DNA of 5,349 bases, from positions 1 to 5,349 of the forward strand of contig CAIOSF010000072.1 of the NCBI GenBank assembly GCA_903860855.1, in the 5' to 3' direction. The translations under genes were made by a program, and so were the position numbers. The notes below the pieces were generated by a model. It did not search any database. It worked only from the letters and a program-made list of their open reading frames with translations, and was not told the origin of the DNA. This DNA comes from an uncultured Alphaproteobacteria bacterium (GTDB taxonomy: Bacteria > Pseudomonadota > Alphaproteobacteria > Rickettsiales > Midichloriaceae). Each line of letters begins with the position of its first letter. Position 1 is the first letter of the stretch. Below are positions 1 to 5,349 of this stretch, piece after piece.

Positions 1-9
1 CTAATGACG

Positions 10-38
10 TTGCCAATTTGAGTATTATCAAATAAATT
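10..38 (+). promoter_or_regulatory. Possible sigma70-like promoter upstream of the lipoprotein gene
   Basis: A TTGCCA hexamer (10-15, five of six matches to the -35 consensus) is followed after 17 bases by TAAATT (33-38, four of six matches to the -10 consensus). Transcription would start near position 45, giving a leader of roughly 28 bases before the ATG at 73. The region is very AT-rich, so such matches arise easily by chance. No clear Shine-Dalgarno sequence lies before the ATG. Confidence 0.25.
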
Positions 39-72
39 AATATGCGATAAATAATGTTTATTATATTGGCAA

Positions 73-606
73 ATGATCAAGCGTTGCCTGCCGCTTTTTG
101 CGTCTATCCTTATTCTATCTGGATGTGGATGTAAACCTTCTCTCATGTCGGAGATCGATGTGGCCGAGCCATATGACCAGTATTTGAATTGTCAGCAACT
201 GGTTTATGCAATCAATAAGGCTGAATTTGGCCTCAAGAACGTAGCTGAACGTTGTGCTAGGCCTCATGTTTTTGCGAAATTTGTTGGATGTACAGCTGAG
301 GTTAAGCGTGATGCAGCTAAAAATGAATACATTCTATGGGACAGGATAGATTACCTTAAAACTCTGTATAAGCTGAAAAAGTGTAGCCTCGGTATGATAA
401 GTGTGCCGATCTCTGAACAAGCTGTCAATATTGGGAGATTTGGGTCTGGTATCACAAGCAGTCCTGGCAACGCTCTCCCCAGCGCCACAGATTCTACTAT
501 CTCGCCTCAAAGTGATGATGCTGGCAGCGTGACCGGAGTTAAGGGAATGGATAGTTTAAAGTGTAAGAATTGTAAGGCTGTGAACAGCAGTTTGCCAACT
601 AACTGA
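73..606 (+). CDS. Small cysteine-rich lipoprotein, function unknown
   Basis: This is a complete 177-residue protein that I cannot assign to a function. The N-terminus is a lipoprotein signal: positive residues K3 and R4, a hydrophobic stretch (residues 6-15), then the lipobox LSGC (15-18) with C18 as the predicted lipidated cysteine. Residue +2 is glycine, not aspartate, so under the usual Lol rule the mature protein would go to the outer membrane. Residues 37-104 form a probable helical domain starting YLNCQQLVYAINKAEF and ending RIDYLKTLYKLKKC. C40 and C104 bracket it and could form a disulfide, with C61 and C73 as another possible pair. This C-q-L-x-Y-x-I-x-x-A-E-F pattern is, from memory, common in small lipoproteins of intracellular proteobacteria. 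Residues 120-157 are a Ser/Thr/Pro/Gly-rich, probably disordered tail, followed by a CxxC pair (C164, C167). The ATG at 73 is the only usable start, because an in-frame TAA lies at 52-54. It stops with TGA. Confidence 0.82.
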   Translation: MIKRCLPLFASILILSGCGCKPSLMSEIDVAEPYDQYLNCQQLVYAINKAEFGLKNVAERCARPHVFAKFVGCTAEVKRDAAKNEYILWDRIDYLKTLYKLKKCSLGMISVPISEQAVNIGRFGSGITSSPGNALPSATDSTISPQSDDAGSVTGVKGMDSLKCKNCKAVNSSLPTN

Positions 607-629
607 AGATCTTGTCCTACATTCTTGTA

Positions 630-662
630 ACAAAAAAATTATTTGACTCTCTATTTTTTTGT
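630..662 (+). terminator. AT-rich hairpin, possible weak terminator after the lipoprotein gene
   Basis: ACAAAAAAAT (630-639) and ATTTTTTTGT (653-662) are perfect inverted complements of 10 bp around a 13-base loop. It lies 24 bases after the lipoprotein stop codon, and its 3' arm gives a run of seven U in RNA. The stem has almost no GC pairs, so it would be unstable for a standard intrinsic terminator. The A/T runs could also pair by chance in this AT-rich spacer. Confidence 0.3.
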
Positions 663-788
663 ATTAGACCCCCCCTGAAGGATCTTGCGCCAAGTTTTCG
701 TTATGCACCATCGATACGTTAGTTGGTTTTATCTACGGCTTACCATCGAATCTGAGAACAGATACCACTAATACGATATTATAAGTCT

Positions 789-956
789 ATGCAATCCAAG
801 CAAACTCGAACAGAAAATATAGGGCTAGTCCCAGTAACAAGAATAGTTACCATATTTGACCAGGTAAATCTTGGTGATAAGGGGAATGCCGAACAAACGA
901 TTTTAGAACTACAAAAGAGACTGTTGGAATACAATCAATATGCCCCCCTCAAATAA
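789..956 (+). CDS. N-terminal fragment (frame A) of the broken gene, 55 residues
   Basis: The fragment starts with ATG and has in its middle TRIVTIFDQVNLGDKGNAEQ, then a helix-like stretch ending in LLEYNQYAPLK. The last three residues lie after the C run and are out-of-frame text, so the true homologous part ends at about residue 52. In-frame stops at 720 and 753 exclude a longer upstream start in this frame. No good ribosome binding site is visible before 789. Taken alone it is too short to be a convincing gene; the support is that its sequence continues naturally in frame B. Confidence 0.5.
   Translation: MQSKQTRTENIGLVPVTRIVTIFDQVNLGDKGNAEQTILELQKRLLEYNQYAPLK
943..948 (+). repeat. C6 homopolymer at the first frame break
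   Basis: Six consecutive C lie exactly where frame A must change to frame B. A seventh C would restore the frame. Homopolymers of this kind are sites of replication slippage and also of read and assembly errors. A longer C run (669-675, seven C) lies in the non-coding spacer upstream. Confidence 0.7.
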
Positions 957-982
957 TCCATGTAGATGTAGATCCTAATGGT

Positions 983-1405
983 ATGGCCAGTAACTTTAAT
1001 ACCATAAAGCAAGGAGGACAAGGGTATGAAGAAAAGAAGCAAAATGATGAGATTGGTGACTTAAAGAAGAGTTTTGCAATGTTAAATCACGATCTCAAAA
1101 AAGATGGCAAGACTGTGGTTATTGCGATAGGGGAGAGTGGCGCGAAGGCTCTATGCTCTCTGCTTGGGGAGAAAAATCAGGAACTTACGGGAGATGATTG
1201 CTACCTTTATTGGGGTGGGCATCAGGTGTGTGCTGTTCTTTATCCTTTATGTGGAATGAACATACCAGGGACCGAAGAACAATATGTCTATAAGTCTTCA
1301 CGAAAAATCGTTGATCACATATCACTGCCGAAAGCTTCTATGCCAGCCAGCCATTTGCCATTAAAAATAGCTTTAAAGGGCGTAATCTATCGATCGATGA
1401 GTTAA
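983..1405 (+). CDS. Middle fragment (frame B) of the broken gene
   Basis: Reading from the in-frame ATG at 983 gives 140 residues, but the frame is open from 881 and the protein text is sensible from 950 (QIIHVDVDPNG), so this ATG is probably internal and not a real start. There is no Shine-Dalgarno sequence before it. Residues 45-60 (TVVIAIGESGAKALCS) look like a buried beta strand followed by a Gly-rich turn and helix. DDCYLYWGGHQ with the following hydrophobic stretch looks like another strand-turn element of a Rossmann-like fold. The last 18 or so residues, after the GCCA repeat at 1342-1353, are out-of-frame text. I treat it as part of the 789-2277 unit. Confidence 0.55.
   Translation: MASNFNTIKQGGQGYEEKKQNDEIGDLKKSFAMLNHDLKKDGKTVVIAIGESGAKALCSLLGEKNQELTGDDCYLYWGGHQVCAVLYPLCGMNIPGTEEQYVYKSSRKIVDHISLPKASMPASHLPLKIALKGVIYRSMS
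1342..1353 (+). repeat. (GCCA)3 tetranucleotide repeat at the second frame break
   Basis: Three exact tandem copies of GCCA lie within the overlap of frames B and C (1315-1405). A fourth copy would shift frame B into frame C exactly. Because the unit is four bases long, gain or loss of any single copy changes the reading frame. Three copies are few compared with known phase-variable tetranucleotide tracts. Confidence 0.65.
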
Positions 1406-1464
1406 AACAGGCATACGATAACTGGAATCTTGTAGATAAGGATGGTAATGATGATAAGCCAAAA

Positions 1465-2277
1465 TTGGAGCGCCATGTTGAATTTGGACTAAAAGGTGAT
1501 CTAGTGCATAGTGGTGTGGAAAGAGTAAAATATATGATAGTCACCCTACCTGGAGACGCGCCAGATAAAGACGGTAATATCAAGCTGTTCACGAAGGAAT
1601 CCGCTTCTGTCTTGTTTCAAAATGTCATGAGTCTTTGGAATACTAAAGAGATGTGGGATGGTGAAAAAAGAAGTGCAACCATATTGATTCAGAATAGTCC
1701 AAGGACAGGAAAATATGATAAGGATGGCAAGGATGCTAAGATAGTTTGTAATCATGAGCATAGAAAGGGTGAAGAACCACAACTGGATGAAGTCAGTGCT
1801 CATTTCCTTTCATTGTTTAAAGAAATGGAGAAGGTCAATAAGATCAAAATTCCTTATACATTCTTCAACTTTGCTTTTGAAGTGAGTGAAATTGGGGAAG
1901 GAGAGAGTAAAATATTAAGCAAGAAATCAAATTCTGTGTTTAATCAGCTGCTGTATATAGCGGCAAAGGGTCAAAACTCTCTCTACATAATACCAGCTGA
2001 ATCTATATCGATGATTGGGCAATCACCACAATATGTCGATCCATACAGGATCATAGCATTTTATCCAAGCTCAATGAATTATGAGCATATGCAGATATTT
2101 CAGATGGCAAAAGAGCGCGGCTATTTTAATATGTTTAGTGAGGATGGTGATATTGAGATATTAGCAAAAGAATCGGGACAAAGGTTGATTCTATCAGATG
2201 CTCAATTAGTTGCTAGTGATATAATGGATGGTTTGCAGGCGAAATATCTCGGTGTGGATCACGGACAGCATATTTAA
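1465..2277 (+). CDS. C-terminal fragment (frame C) of the broken gene, 270 residues from TTG
   Basis: The frame is open from 1315 and protein-like from about 1354 (FAIKNSFKGRNLSIDELKQ). It has no ATG or GTG near its beginning; the first usual start is a TTG at 1465, in the middle of a continuous domain, so independent translation is unlikely. The sequence contains MIVTLPGDAPDKDGNIKLF (residues 24-42), a charged helical middle, then NSLYIIPAESISMIGQSP and YRIIAFYPSS, which read as strand-loop elements of a second Rossmann-like half. A conserved-looking helix with FQMAKERGYFNMFS follows. The fragment ends in TAA. It has no internal stop, and codon use looks normal, so any inactivation would be recent. 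Function unknown; the ELM1-like GT-B idea is only tentative. Confidence 0.6.
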   Translation: MERHVEFGLKGDLVHSGVERVKYMIVTLPGDAPDKDGNIKLFTKESASVLFQNVMSLWNTKEMWDGEKRSATILIQNSPRTGKYDKDGKDAKIVCNHEHRKGEEPQLDEVSAHFLSLFKEMEKVNKIKIPYTFFNFAFEVSEIGEGESKILSKKSNSVFNQLLYIAAKGQNSLYIIPAESISMIGQSPQYVDPYRIIAFYPSSMNYEHMQIFQMAKERGYFNMFSEDGDIEILAKESGQRLILSDAQLVASDIMDGLQAKYLGVDHGQHI

Positions 2278-2464
2278 CCTTATAACTCGCCTTAGCACAG
2301 ATGTTGAAAGAAGCTCATAAAACCTGGTCAAAACAGCATAGTACCTTTTTTAGTGAAGTCTAGGAATTTTGAGGTTTGCACAGTTCTCAGCATTGCCTTC
2401 GATATCATCCTGATCTTAGCATCGGTACGCACAGCGAAGGTGTAAGATAAGGTGGAGTTGTTCT
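2278..2464. other. Convergent intergenic spacer, no feature found
   Basis: This 187-base spacer lies between the convergent ends of the broken + strand gene and tmk. It contains a T6 tract at about 2346-2351, but the sequence before it offers only a 3-bp stem, so I do not call a terminator. No tRNA-like fold, long repeat or convincing small gene was seen on either strand. Confidence 0.5.
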
Positions 2465-3211
2465 TTATAAAATGACTGACAGAGAGTTCAGGATGGTGAC
2501 ATCGTGGTCTTGGGTATGACTTAGATGAGTCCTTACTATATCCCATATCTCTTTTCCCACTGCGTCCACATCATCATCACCAGAGATTACTCTAATTCTT
2601 TTGGTGTTACCATCGGCAATTTTCAAAAATGCCTCCTGGACTTTGGCGTGGAACGCAATGCCTTTGCGGTCATAAAAATTATTATGTTTATCGCTTTTAA
2701 TGATTCTATTTTGAATCTCATTTGTATTGATTGTGAGAAGGAAAGTGATATCAGGCTTTAACACTTCTCCCTTGAAGCTCATCGCATCATTTAGCATAGG
2801 ATTTATCTCTTTAATTTTATCTTCGATCTCTTCGCTGTGCGTGTCTGTGCTAAGATCAATAATGCTCAGGACGATATCGATTGGAACTCCCTTACAGTAA
2901 CCTTGATATGCAATAGAGGAGTCGGCGAACCTATCACTTATGACAATATAACCCTCGCTAAGCCGCTTTTTAATCTCCAGTACATGATCGCGACGGGCGG
3001 CACTTATCAATAGTAGTTCTGTTAATCCATCGTCTATTTCATGCTCTAGCACTATTTGTCTTATGCGATTCGCTAACGGTGTGCCTCCTGGCTCCTTAGT
3101 CAACCAAACCTTGTATCCGGCCGACAATAGCCTTTCGAACAGTAGACTACACTGAGTTGATTTACCGCTGGCCTCACAGCCTTCGAATGTGATGAATAAC
3201 TCTTTTTTCAA
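2465..3211 (-). CDS. tmk: Thymidylate kinase (dTMP kinase)
   Basis: The enzyme phosphorylates dTMP to dTDP using ATP, in the cytoplasm, for dTTP synthesis. All main motifs of the family are present: the P-loop FEGCEASGKST (residues 9-19, with K17 and S18 contacting phosphate), the dTMP-binding KEPGGT (39-44), and SDRFADSSIAYQG (92-104, DRF being the family signature). The LID region lies at about 169-190 (NRIIKSDKH to YDRKGIAFH). KPDITFLL (152-159) is the usual strand, but T160 stands where an Asp is usual in the LLD motif. At 248 residues it is longer than the usual 205-215. Most of the excess is a charged insert at about 121-150 before KPDITF, plus a short C-terminal tail (about 230-248). 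The start is TTG (complement of 3209-3211); an in-frame TAA lies 18 bases further upstream and no ATG precedes the P-loop, so TTG fits best. It lies 38 bases after alaS, probably in the same transcript. Confidence 0.93.
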   Translation of the reverse strand: MKKELFITFEGCEASGKSTQCSLLFERLLSAGYKVWLTKEPGGTPLANRIRQIVLEHEIDDGLTELLLISAARRDHVLEIKKRLSEGYIVISDRFADSSIAYQGYCKGVPIDIVLSIIDLSTDTHSEEIEDKIKEINPMLNDAMSFKGEVLKPDITFLLTINTNEIQNRIIKSDKHNNFYDRKGIAFHAKVQEAFLKIADGNTKRIRVISGDDDVDAVGKEIWDIVRTHLSHTQDHDVTILNSLSVIL

Positions 3212-3249
3212 ACTATTTGCAACTTTAATTTAATTACCTATTCTAATAT

Positions 3250-5349
3250 TCAACATCTCATTTCATTCAGCAAAAACTGCATCATATCCTCGGGTTTAGC
3301 ATTTATGCCACCAGCTTGGGCTAGTTCTGCATTACCTCCTCCTTTCCCACCAAATTTTCGAGTTGCCAATTGCAATAGCATGTTGGCCCCGGGATGGATA
3401 GTTCCATCGGTCATAGAGATCATTAGCATTAGCTGATTGTTGACCTGATTTATCAATACGATGTAGTTACTATCACCAGTAGCTCTCATAGTGTCCATGA
3501 GCTGCTTCATGCTACCATTGTCGAGATCCTGCAGCATCAGATAGCGTACTTCGCCATCGTACGATATGCTGTTCAGATTATCTACTCCTATTTGTCCGGC
3601 TCTTATTTTTTTATCGTCAATCTCGAGTTGCTTCCTTATTTTCTGAACCTGAGCTTGTTTAGCATAGTTGCTGATTTTGATCTCTTGCAGCTCCTTCTCC
3701 ATTGTTCTTCTATCATGGATCAGGTTGCTGACCCTTTCCTCCACCTCATTTCTTCCACATTTCATCGTATTGGCAATTCTGCGAATTTGTTGAACATATT
3801 CCTGACAATAGTCCAAAGCTGCCACTCCCGTTATGGCCTCGATGCGTCTGACACCTGCTGCTATGGCTTCTTCACTCACTATCTTTAGCATACCTATATC
3901 ACCGGTGCTCTTGACATGAGTACCGCCACATAGCTCGAGTGAGTAACCTAAGCGAATTACCCGGACATCATCACTATATTTTTCACCAAACAAGGCCATA
4001 GCTCCTTCCTTCAGGGCATCGTCATATGCCATCAATCGGGTTACCGATGAATTGTTATCTATGATCATTTGATTTGCTGTTCTTTCTATTTCCCCTATCT
4101 GCTCCTGGGTCAGGCTTTGATTGTGGACAAAGTCAAAACGCAATTTTTCAGCATTAACAAGGGAGCCTTTTTGGATCACGTGCTCACCAAGATGTATTCT
4201 CAATGCCCTGTGTAGTAAGTGGGTTGCAGAGTGATTGGCACGAATACGATTTCTGCGATTTATATCCACTTCGGCTTTTACTTTATCACCAACTTTAAGG
4301 GATGGAGCTGTTATTATGATTTTGACATAGTGAGCAAAGACTCTATGGCCATGGATCTTGGTGTCGAAAACTTTTATCTCATTATGCCATTCTGTCTTCG
4401 AGTCCATGGCCTCGTTGAGCTTCTGATCTCCCCCCATGCCATGGGTGCATATGGGGATTAATCTACCGGTATCGCCAACCTGTCCACCGCTTTCACCATA
4501 AAACGGTGTATGATTTAAGACTACAATTCCATCTTGACCAGAGTCTAGTTTTTGACTTTCCTTGCCATCTGTTATGATTGCTATAACAATTGCTTCTACC
4601 GTGTCAGCATCGTAGCCGAGAAATTCGGTAGAGCCGTATTTTTCGTGTAGATCGAACCAAATTTTTGCTTCTAGATGCTCACCAGATCCTACCCATGCAG
4701 CTCTTGCTCTGGTTTTCTGCTCTTCCATGGCAGTTTCAAAGCCTATTTCATCCAATATGATATTATGAGAACGCAGTATATCTTTTGTTAAATCCAAAGG
4801 AAATCCATAGGTATCATATAGCTTAAATGCTACCTCTCCCTTCAGGATATTTTCACCCCCTTTTGTATTCAGTTTATCGCCACTGATATCGTCTATACTT
4901 TGTTTTAATATTTTTATGCCTCGATCCAAAGTCTCACCAAATCTTTCTTCTTCTAATTTCAGCACAGATATAATGGTTTGTGCGGCTCTCTTAAGCTCAG
5001 GGTAGGCCAGCCCCATCTCCTCTATTAGGATTGGGGCGAGTTGATGTAATAATGATTGGCGGCACCCCAACTGATTAATATGTCTCATAGCTCGTCTCAT
5101 GATCCGACGCAATACGTACCCTCTACCTTCATTCGATGGAATGATACCATCAGCGATGAGAAAGCTCGATGAGCGCAGATGATCAGCAATAACTTTGTGA
5201 GAAGTCAAGTCTCTGCCATTACCGGAAAGTTGCTGTGAAGCTCGTATAATTTGTTGAAATGTATCAGTCAAGAAGTTGTCATTCACTCCCTGGAGCAGGG
5301 CCGCTATGCGTTCTATACCCATACCGGTATCTATTGATGGTCTCGGCAG
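3250..5349 (-). CDS. alaS: Alanyl-tRNA synthetase (5' end missing)
   Basis: The enzyme charges tRNA-Ala with alanine and hydrolyses mischarged Ser/Gly-tRNA. The visible 699 residues run off the right edge; the ATG at 5322 is internal, because upstream codons read LPRPSIDTG and join GMGIERIAALLQG, motif 3 of class II synthetases. About 230 N-terminal residues are missing, judged from the E. coli enzyme from memory. In order: end of the catalytic domain; tRNA-recognition helices with GYVLRRIMRRAMRH (about 5079-5120); the beta-barrel FYGESGGQVGDTG (4465-4503); the editing zinc site HSATH (4219-4233) with CGGTH (3916-3930), both complete; a coiled-coil-like linker (about 3590-3740); and the C-Ala domain with GGKGGGNAELAQAGG (3307-3351). 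The fragment is some 50 residues longer than the matching part of the E. coli enzyme. Extra residues are seen after VGDTG (about 4372-4464) and around LNTKGGENIL (about 4845-4885). It stops with TGA and is probably co-transcribed with tmk. Confidence 0.97.
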   Translation of the reverse strand: MPRPSIDTGMGIERIAALLQGVNDNFLTDTFQQIIRASQQLSGNGRDLTSHKVIADHLRSSSFLIADGIIPSNEGRGYVLRRIMRRAMRHINQLGCRQSLLHQLAPILIEEMGLAYPELKRAAQTIISVLKLEEERFGETLDRGIKILKQSIDDISGDKLNTKGGENILKGEVAFKLYDTYGFPLDLTKDILRSHNIILDEIGFETAMEEQKTRARAAWVGSGEHLEAKIWFDLHEKYGSTEFLGYDADTVEAIVIAIITDGKESQKLDSGQDGIVVLNHTPFYGESGGQVGDTGRLIPICTHGMGGDQKLNEAMDSKTEWHNEIKVFDTKIHGHRVFAHYVKIIITAPSLKVGDKVKAEVDINRRNRIRANHSATHLLHRALRIHLGEHVIQKGSLVNAEKLRFDFVHNQSLTQEQIGEIERTANQMIIDNNSSVTRLMAYDDALKEGAMALFGEKYSDDVRVIRLGYSLELCGGTHVKSTGDIGMLKIVSEEAIAAGVRRIEAITGVAALDYCQEYVQQIRRIANTMKCGRNEVEERVSNLIHDRRTMEKELQEIKISNYAKQAQVQKIRKQLEIDDKKIRAGQIGVDNLNSISYDGEVRYLMLQDLDNGSMKQLMDTMRATGDSNYIVLINQVNNQLMLMISMTDGTIHPGANMLLQLATRKFGGKGGGNAELAQAGGINAKPEDMMQFLLNEMRC

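Larger units (their letters stand above)
789..2277 (+). pseudogene. Frame-broken gene (about 497 codons), possibly ELM1-like
   Basis: One protein-coding unit is spread over three frames. Frame A runs from ATG 789 to the TAA at 954-956. Frame B contains 983-1405 and is open from 881. Frame C is open from 1315 to the TAA at 2275-2277. Lengthening the C run at 943-948 by one base joins A to B with the text YAPPQIIHVDVDPNG. Adding one GCCA unit to the triplet at 1342-1353 joins B to C with SMPASQPFAIKNSFKGR. The repaired frame gives about 497 residues with no other stop. The function is not firmly recognised. Near the N-terminus, GDKGNAEQ after a short beta-like strand is like the G-N-x-x-Q start of COG3660/ELM1 proteins. 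In the last third, PAESISMIGQSP is placed like the D-S-v-S-M motif of GT-B-fold enzymes of that group. This similarity is weak and from memory. No signal peptide or membrane segment is seen, so a cytoplasmic protein is likely. It could be a decaying gene, a phase-variable gene, or an intact gene with assembly errors. Confidence 0.68.

Noticed and set aside
605..690. Near-identical short copies GAAGATCTTG (605-614) and GAAGGATCTTG (677-687)
   Set aside because: Two imperfect 10-11 base copies in a spacer are not enough to support an attachment site or target duplication, and nothing mobile lies between them.
642..788. Upstream extension of the broken gene in frame A
   Set aside because: In-frame stops at 720 and 753 interrupt it, and the translated text before 789 is not protein-like.
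1338..1803. Two minus-strand open frames (84 and 85 codons) opposite the broken gene
   Set aside because: They lie antisense to frame C, whose protein text is more plausible. They show no recognisable domain and are probably antisense shadows.
2323..2351. T6 tract after a GGT/ACC pair as a terminator for the broken gene
   Set aside because: The stem is only 3 bp and cannot be extended inward or outward.
2328..2546. 72-codon minus-strand frame overlapping the 3' end of tmk
   Set aside because: I considered it as a remnant of a gene downstream of tmk such as holB. Its first part is tmk read in another frame and the rest has no recognisable motif or start signal.
3592..4461. Plus-strand open frames of 98 and 80 codons inside alaS
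   Set aside because: They are antisense to conserved AlaS domains, including the editing zinc site, and are explained by that gene.

Overview
The window looks like chromosome of a moderately AT-rich, host-associated proteobacterium. A Rickettsiales-type intracellular symbiont is my best guess, but this is inference: it rests on base composition, the absence of clear Shine-Dalgarno sites, a small cysteine-rich lipoprotein of a kind I associate with intracellular proteobacteria, and a gene broken by two small indels. TGA and TAA are both used as stops in the intact genes, so the standard code applies. There are no tRNA, rRNA, CRISPR or insertion-sequence features.

Left part (1-2277, + strand): a possible weak sigma70-like promoter precedes a complete 177-residue lipoprotein gene (73-606). 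A short AT-rich hairpin follows. Next comes a reading unit of about 1.5 kb (789-2277) that is continuous at protein level but split over three frames. Both breaks fall in simple repeats: a run of six C (943-948) and three copies of GCCA (1342-1353). Adding one C and one GCCA unit restores a single open frame of about 497 codons. The product is not firmly recognised. Its layout faintly resembles the ELM1-like (COG3660) GT-B-fold family.

Middle and right part (2465-5349, - strand): alaS (alanyl-tRNA synthetase, start beyond the right edge) is followed after 38 bases by tmk (thymidylate kinase), probably in one operon. They are housekeeping genes for translation and for dTTP synthesis. Both carry insertions compared with textbook homologues. 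The 187 bases between the convergent broken gene and tmk hold no feature I can support.

No novel defence, mobile or regulatory system is evident. The observation most worth checking is the double slip in the 789-2277 gene: true gene decay, on/off switching through repeat length, or assembly errors in repeats.
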